Of a DNA stretch of 64,000 bases, positions 58,940-64,000 are shown piece by piece. A program made the position numbers and the translations under genes. Where the stretch lies: the NCBI GenBank assembly GCA_009760855.2, contig WPIO01000022.1:3111001-3175000 (forward strand), given 5' to 3'. The notes beneath the pieces were generated by a model. The model did not search any database. It was not told the DNA's origin and saw only the letters and a list, made by a program, of their open reading frames with translations. The stretch is from Cristatella mucedo (Eukaryota > Bryozoa > Phylactolaemata > Cristatellidae). Position 1 is the first letter of the stretch, and each line of letters starts with the position of its first letter.

Positions 58940-59363
58940 TAACCCTCATCTAATCGTTTTCTAAATTGAGTGAATGGTCCTATAAATGATACCTTATCAG
59001 TATCATTAAAACTTCCACTTGGTACATTCTCGCCCGGATTTCCTGCAGACAATTTCATGAGGATTTTTTTCTGACCAAAGAGTTTTAAGGCAACCTTCTC
59101 TAGAAAACCAGACCCTACTTTTTTGTCTTTAACTGAGAAGCACTAAATCCAAGGACTAAACCTGTGTTTGAAGATCGAAACTTTTCTATCCTTGTCTTCT
59201 GTCTATGTGTAACGAATATTCTAGATGTGCCACTTAGATTCTCATATTTTGGTCTTAATGAAACAGGAGCAGTTGGTTCAGATAATATTTTCATTTGACC
59301 ATCACTTAGTCCAAGATCAACATGACCATCACTTAATCCAAGATCAACATGCACATAAATCAT
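58940..59363 (-). pseudogene. basic core-type protein of the Polinton/adintovirus kind
   Basis: Starts MIYVHVDLGLSDG with an 11-residue near-repeat (HVDLGLSDG twice, probably a 27-bp duplication). Then QMKILSEPTAPVSLRPKY, FVTHRQKTRIEKF and FSASQLK, followed in another frame by GSGFLEKVALKLFGQK. The spacing of L-x-x-x-Q, a T-x-x-Q-x-x-R-I block and a terminal G-x-G-F-L resembles small packaged proteins of this element class; recognition is by pattern only. TATATAGAAA precedes the ATG. Confidence 0.45.
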
Positions 59364-59366
59364 TTT

Positions 59367-59640
59367 CTATATAATATTTAGGTAATGTTTGCATCTTTTC
59401 TTCAGCTCATCTCTGAATTTCAATACCTCACGATGTATTTCATCTTGACTCTTAACTTCCGCAAATAATGTTGCTAATGATATCAACGACTCAGACTTAT
59501 AATCATAAGTCTTACTACCAATCTTTGAGCGTTCTAGTTTTTTATATTTCTTTGACTTCGGCTGAATGGTCTACTCCCGATTTTTCAACTAAAGCCTTTC
59601 CTTTATCAAGATAGCTTAATCTAATATTTACTTAAGACAT
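59367..59640 (-). pseudogene. small unidentified element protein
   Basis: From ATG 59640; a TAA as third codon and a frameshift interrupt it. Contains IRLSYLDKGKALVEKSGVDH, then SLISLATLFAEVKSQDEI and KFRDELKKRCKHYL. Its stop TAG is inside the TATATAG box of the next gene (59363). Confidence 0.4.
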
Positions 59641-59699
59641 TAAAAATTTTCTGATTAGTCAATATCTATATCTCTCCCTAATAGATCTTCCATCTTTTT

Positions 59700-60477
59700 T
59701 TAAGTCAGCGTTAGTATTCTGAAGTCTAGAAACTTTGTGTACTTAATGCATTCATTAGTTGGTCATGTGTGTCCATGGGTGGGGCTTGCAGTAAACATAG
59801 TCTCATCAACGATTTTTTTAATTAAACTAGCGACAGAAACCGCTATTCCAACAGCTGCACCAACTGTTCTTATTATGTAAGCAATTACAGCTGTTATTCC
59901 TGGTATAGCTGGAAGAAAATCTCATTTTCTAACTGTTAAGAAATTCTTTAACCAAGCTTTTGGATCTAGCATGCTTGCATCCCAGTCAACTTTTTTCGAC
60001 GAACACATTAGTAGGATATTCACTAAGATTCTTATACCAATTGAAATACGATTTCTCAGCTTCAAGCAATATTTCATTTATATAATATCAAAGACTTGAA
60101 ATTATTTGGGATATACCCACTTTATTTTTAGCGATTGTTCTCCAGTTAACATTACCGTATTTTCCTGAAGCAACATCGTCAACTATTTCCTTTATGAAAA
60201 GACCAAAGTCAACTATGCTAGTAACTTCTGAGAGAAAACCTCCAAATACACTTGCTAAGTTACCAATTTTACTAAGTGCTCTTAAAGCTTTAGGAACTAA
60301 TTTTTCCATTTTTTTAGATGCAGGTAATCTTATTTTCATTGCTAGTTTAGGAACAATTTTTGTAATAGCTGTCTGTACCATCTGAGTTCCACTTTTAACT
60401 GCAGAACCAGCTGTATCAATATGTCCCAATACTTCTTTAGCTTTTTCAAGGTCAATACCTACATCTCCTCCTGTCAT
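59700..60477 (-). pseudogene. element protein with amphipathic N-terminus and a hydrophobic helix
   Basis: ATG at 60477. The first 130 codons are intact (TGGDVGIDLEKAKEVLGHID, then KLAMKIRLPASKKMEKLVPK). After a TAA at 60088 and a frameshift it continues with YFNWYKNLSEYP, WDASMLDPKAWLKNFL, a TGA at 59922, then a hydrophobic helix within ITAVIAYIIRTVGAAVGIAV. A membrane-active or internal virion protein is plausible but inferred. Confidence 0.45.
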
Positions 60478-60779
60478 TTTCTTTGAAAGTGAATAGTAAC
60501 ACAAGCTTTAGATTTTAATGCATTCTCAACTTTATTGATGGATGACATAAAGTTTTATTAGTTTTCTAGTTCCTAGTTGAGAATAGCTTAATCCTATTCT
60601 AGAGCTAGATAATGACTTCGTATGTTTTTTATCACTGATATTGGTTCCTTTTTTCATTCCATATTCTTGAGGAAATTAAATCGAACTTTGTTTACGGACC
60701 ACTGGTCTAGGTCAAATTGTATATTAACATTGTATAGAAGATATCTTGAGAATATAGAAAAAGAGAGATCTGCTATAAA

Positions 60780-61554
60780 ATTATATAAGAAGAACTGGAG
60801 ATACTCTTTCAGGAAATCTTGGCATTAATGGAAATCTAATAACAATTTTGGTGATCCTGTTGATCAAGGAGATGCAGTTAACAGAAAATATATAGATACT
60901 AACTTTGTTACTAAGGTATCTAGAGGAACTGCTGCAGATGAATAATGTCATGAATCTCGATGTGAATAACCATCAAATAATTGATTTAGCAAATCCAGAA
61001 AAATTCTTCAGATGCTGCAACAAAAGATCATGCAGATACTTAACTGTCAATAAAGGGAAGAACTGTGATAGGTGATATAGCTGTTAATGGTAAGATAACA
61101 ATAACTGAAGAAACTTCTTACTATTTAGCAGATACAGTCCAAAATTTAGCATACATTAATTCTAATTTTGTTAAAAAAGTAAGTGATACTATTAGTAGAA
61201 CATTAGATATGAGACAAACGATGGAGTTAGACTAGGATATCTAAGTAATCTGATGGATGGAAACATTGAAGTTGTAACAATTCAATGTATTATGGATAAC
61301 TCACTAACAACAAACGTGTTTGGTGTATATATGATGGAAAAACAGGATAAAAAAGGTGCATAATGCAGGAACATATTATGGAAATTGGGTTAGTAATTTA
61401 GGTGATATTGTGATACCTAGAGGAATATTAGTGGTTGGTGCAACTTATGTATTACCAGGTGGGATAACAAAAGCACTAATGCCCCCACCATATACATATT
61501 CTTATATTCAAGGTTTATTATCGGGAGGCTATATATTAGGCTAATAATAAACTT
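60780..61554 (+). pseudogene. phage tail-fibre-like protein 1, frameshifted
   Basis: Repeated modules of the phage fibre type: TGDTLSGNLGINGN, then FGDPVDQGDAVNRKYID, then NNHQIIDLANPEK and SSDAATKDHAD, each matching N-x-x-I-x-x-L-x-x-P-x-x-x-x-D-A-A-T-K-x-Y-x-D. The C-terminal part (61356-61544) is compact and Gly-rich (GNWVSNLGDIVIPRGILVVG) like a receptor-binding head. Several frameshifts. In phages such repeats form trimeric shafts. Confidence 0.6.
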
Positions 61555-61633
61555 ATAGCAAGTTCATTATTTAGATCTAATACTACATTATAATAAACAA
61601 ATAACAGTATGTTTTATATAGCATTAAGATAAA

Positions 61634-62380
61634 ATGTTGAGTAGAAATTATATTTCAATGAATGTAACTATAGATATGGATTCAAACAAGATAATAAATA
61701 CTCCAACTAGTGTTGATTATTTAGAGTCGGTTAGTAAACATTTTGCTGACAATAGTTGTCTTAAGAATGACTCTGACCTTGTAGTTAGAGGAGACTTGTC
61801 AGCTAAATTAAAAAAATATGTTAACTGATCAAATCCGACTCATAGTAATGATGCTGCAACTAAATCTTACTTAGATATTAAACTATCGAAAAATAGTTCT
61901 GAAATAGGTGGATCATTAACAGTTCCTCAAGTTTACGGTCAAAATGCTTTTGGATCTTAATACTATATTATTTATCAATTAAATCGTTCTTTTATGGACA
62001 GTAGAGTTACATTTGATAATCCATCTGAAGAGTATAAAGCTAATGGAATAATAAGTTCCTAAAGTTATTAACTAAGGAGTAGAGGATGATGATGATGATA
62101 GGCCAGATAGCTTATGTAAATTATCTGATGTTATAGTTCCTAAACCGACGTACCATAAAATGATAATGAAAATAACGGATATTGAAGCAGCTCAGTTAGA
62201 TTTAAGAAATGAAATTGATGGTAGGTCATATTATCGAGTTAGAAGTAGAACTAGTAAATCTGATTTATCTGAAAGAGGCTGTAATACAGTATATCATCAA
62301 ACAGTAACATCAAACATTGAACTTTGTATAAAAGATGAAAAAGAAGTAATAGTTAGAAATTACTACCATCGTTTTTGATC
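61634..62380 (+). pseudogene. phage tail-fibre-like protein 2, frameshifted
   Basis: ATG 13 nt after TATATAG (61615-61621). Contains MDSNKIINTPTS, then KYVN-TGA-SNP (TGA at 61826), HSNDAATKSYLDIKLS and SEIGGSLTVPQVYG, with the frame open to TAA at 61958 apart from that TGA. The distal part (62160-62378) is a different, charged domain ending VRNYYHRF. Same module type as the neighbour upstream, suggesting gene duplication with different heads. Confidence 0.55.
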
Positions 62381-62399
62381 ATCTCTAAAATTTTAACCT

Positions 62400-62822
62400 T
62401 CAAGCTTCTTCGCATTTAACTATTATGGGATTTATAATAATATTTGTATACTACTATATAATTCTATATCAAAATTTAATATTTATTATATAGTTCCAAT
62501 CAATCAAAGACTAATCGATATTACAGTTAACGAATGTATTTCATTTACAATAACCTATCCGAGTTAGATTATGGCTCTTCTTTTGTAATTCCAAGTCCTG
62601 ATGATTGTCTAGAAATAGGAATAATTTGGAGGAGTTGAATTCACTAGATTCTAAATATTTAAATATAATGGATAGCTTTAAAGTCTGACTGTCCCAGATG
62701 GAAGTTGACTGGCAATCCAAGTAGTATAAGATGAGATTTCTCCAGGTGTAACAAGAAAATATAAGGAGTGTAGCAGGAGTAGCTTGATTAGGATCCGAAA
62801 TATTAGTTGTTGCTGCTGCCAT
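62400..62822 (-). pseudogene. unidentified element protein
   Basis: ATG at 62822 preceded by TATATTATAGAGACA. Begins MAAATTNISDPNQATPATLL, then shifts frame to VTPGEISSYTTWIASQLPSG; several stops follow. Not recognised. Confidence 0.35.
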
Positions 62823-63144
62823 TGTCTCTATAATATATAACAAATAAAAAAATTAATCGGGAAGTCATGGTAGTAACTTTCACTCCATCTTTGGTAACAG
62901 GTGATTTCTTTTTCTTCTCTTCGCTAGAGATCGTACTAATTATTTTACCTCTACACTCCAATAATCTCTCACAGATATCGCAGATTTCATTGAATAGACT
63001 CAAATATGAACTATCAATATCTGGAACTAACTAATCCACAGAATGCTTAACTATTCTCTTATCAGCACCCTTGATTTTATGTAGACAAATACTTAGAGCC
63101 ATTTCATGGGCTTGTTCGCAGCTAAGCACTCTTGATACAACCAT
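62823..63144 (-). pseudogene. unidentified element protein, one stop
   Basis: ATG at 63144, two nt after TATATAG. MVVSRVLSCEQAHEMALSIC continues past one TAG into SLFNEICDICERLLECRGK and a Lys/Glu-rich linker. Helical; contains a CDIC pair. Function unknown. Confidence 0.45.
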
Positions 63145-63364
63145 TTCTATATAATATTAACATCTTTCTTTTAGAAATAGCATTCATTTTCTTCCTCATA
63201 TTCGTATTCATGCTCCTAAATAATTCTGCTGCACTTGATAGATAATCTGGATCGTAGTCATCATCGTCTGAGTAGGCATAATCTTCATCATTAGAAATGG
63301 ACTCGTCATATTCACAACAATTAGATTCTTGAATATCTTCTTCCTCAGATTCTCTATCAGACAT
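63122..63364 (-). CDS. small acidic element protein, intact frame
   Basis: Eighty codons from the ATG at 63364 (another ATG at 63370). Strongly acidic: DRESEEEDIQESN and SDDDDYDPDYLSS, then a basic C-terminus with RKKMNAISKRK. Overlaps the start of the next gene by about 20 nt. Acidic N-terminus plus basic tail recalls viral nucleic-acid or chaperone-like proteins; function unknown. Confidence 0.45.
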   Translation of the reverse strand: MSDRESEEEDIQESNCCEYDESISNDEDYAYSDDDDYDPDYLSSAAELFRSMNTNMRKKMNAISKRKMLILYRNGCIKSA

Positions 63365-63365
63365 T

Positions 63366-63604
63366 TGCAATACTATTTAAATTTTCTTTTTTCAATTAAA
63401 ATTATTTAAGCTTGACAGTTTTGGCGATATCATATAGTCTCCTTAATTCTATAATGACCATGAGCATAACTGCGGCGGCCACAGTTTAACCAATATATTT
63501 TTACTCGAATGCGGATAAAGCTTTTTTATCCTGTTTAATTGTAAATATTGTATTATTTCTACTTTGTATTCTAAACTGTTTACAGCTTAGCTTTTCTTTA
63601 GTTC
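63366..63604. other. AT-rich intergenic stretch of the element
   Basis: Between the polymerase end and the acidic gene. No ORF; both flanking genes point left, so it may hold the promoter of the acidic gene. Confidence 0.4.
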
Positions 63605-64000
63605 TTAAGCAAGTCAATAATCAAAGTGGGACACTGTCTTTTTTACTACTGACCTAGTTACACCTTTGGCTTTCCTCGTATGAGAATCGTCTTCTATTAC
63701 TCCATCTCTTGTCTTACCTACTTGCGTTGAATATAACTTTGGTCTTAGAAAAAAGCATTTACTAAGTATCTGCATTAAATAATCTCCACGATTTTAGGCC
63801 CAGTTCTTCGCTACTTCATTCTTAAATTTACCTACAACCTTTTTATTTGCCTATATAACCTCTTTTGTCTTATCATGTTTTCATACCTCTGGCCCTTCAC
63901 GATAAGGATTGAAATGAAATGAATCGGGAAACAAAGTGAAATTTGTGTTTCACACATTTTCATTGAGACGTTCATTACAAGAGAGTATGTGTCAGTGTAT
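63605..64000 (-). pseudogene. protein-primed DNA polymerase B, C-terminal fragment, cut by the window edge
   Basis: One frame from about 63930 to 63605 reads NPYREGPEV, KKVVGKFKNEVAKNW, LRPKLYS, then RKAKGVTRSVVKK and SHFDY. The G-K-F-K-x-E, L-R-P-K-x-Y-S and K-x-K-G-V blocks in this order mark the thumb end of Polinton/adintovirus PolB. Two TGA (63881, 63614), one TAA and one TAG interrupt it. The catalytic motifs should lie beyond 64000. Confidence 0.75.

Larger units (their letters stand above)
51746..64000. mobile_element. decayed Polinton/Maverick or adintovirus-like element, open at the right edge
   Basis: This AT-rich block holds the gene set that defines Polintons and adintoviruses: C-terminal part of protein-primed PolB (63605-64000), packaging ATPase (55248-57220), adenain-type protease (57580-58076), a zinc-ribbon protein and a basic core-type protein, plus unassigned late-type genes on both strands. 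Genes abut or overlap by a few nt, as in compact viral genomes. Frameshifts and stops break most ORFs, so this copy is dead. A LINE splits the ATPase. Integrase, the N-terminal part of PolB and the termini are not seen and may lie beyond 64000. Capsid genes are expected from the family but none could be assigned with certainty. Confidence 0.85.

Noticed and set aside
52000-64000. Integrated bacteriophage of a Mollicute-like symbiont (fibre repeats plus TGA)
   Set aside because: The adenain-type protease and the PolB and ATPase motifs are of the eukaryotic Polinton/adintovirus kind, and a host-family LINE is inserted. Kept only as an alternative source for the fibre genes.

Overview
The window is invertebrate metazoan nuclear DNA. 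It has long spliced genes with GT-AG introns, many 5'-truncated non-LTR retrotransposons, tRNA-derived SINEs, microsatellites and one large virus-like DNA transposon. The species cannot be named from the sequence. All identities rest on motif and exon-by-exon reading without database searches.

Region 1 (about 2.3-22.9 kb, minus strand): a homolog of vertebrate C12orf4 (DUF2362; known in mammals as subunit Fy-4 of the FERRY Rab5-effector/mRNA-transport complex). Nine exons join in consistent phases to 421 codons. Its introns hold LINE, SINE and MITE copies. The conserved C-terminal part was not found and may lie left of the window.

Region 2 (about 23-33 kb): no convincing gene. It holds decayed LINEs and a second copy of an unclassified repeat that also opens the window.

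Region 3 (33.5-47.1 kb, plus strand): a TNRC6/GW182 homolog, the Argonaute-binding scaffold of miRNA silencing. Sixteen exons sum to 3,720 nt (1,239 residues): a Trp-rich N-terminus, a UBA domain, a helical middle, a PAM2-like motif, a Trp-bearing silencing region and a C-terminal RRM. One intron hosts a minus-strand LINE with its reverse transcriptase core.

Region 4 (47.2-51.7 kb): the probable 3' UTR, small tandem duplications, a SINE and a second LINE family.

Region 5 (about 51.7 kb to the right edge, AT-rich): a decayed Polinton/Maverick- or adintovirus-like element. It shows fragments of protein-primed DNA polymerase B, an FtsK/HerA-type packaging ATPase, an adenain-like cysteine protease, a zinc-ribbon protein, a basic Gly/Leu-ended core-type protein, several unassigned late-type proteins, and two genes with phage tail-fibre-like repeats. 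A LINE of the family found across the rest of the window is inserted in the ATPase gene, so the element was resident in this genome before that insertion. In several fragments the in-frame stops are almost only TGA, at positions where Trp reads well. This hints that the element evolved under a code with TGA = Trp, and is the most unusual signal here. Many genes start just downstream of a TATATAG-like box.
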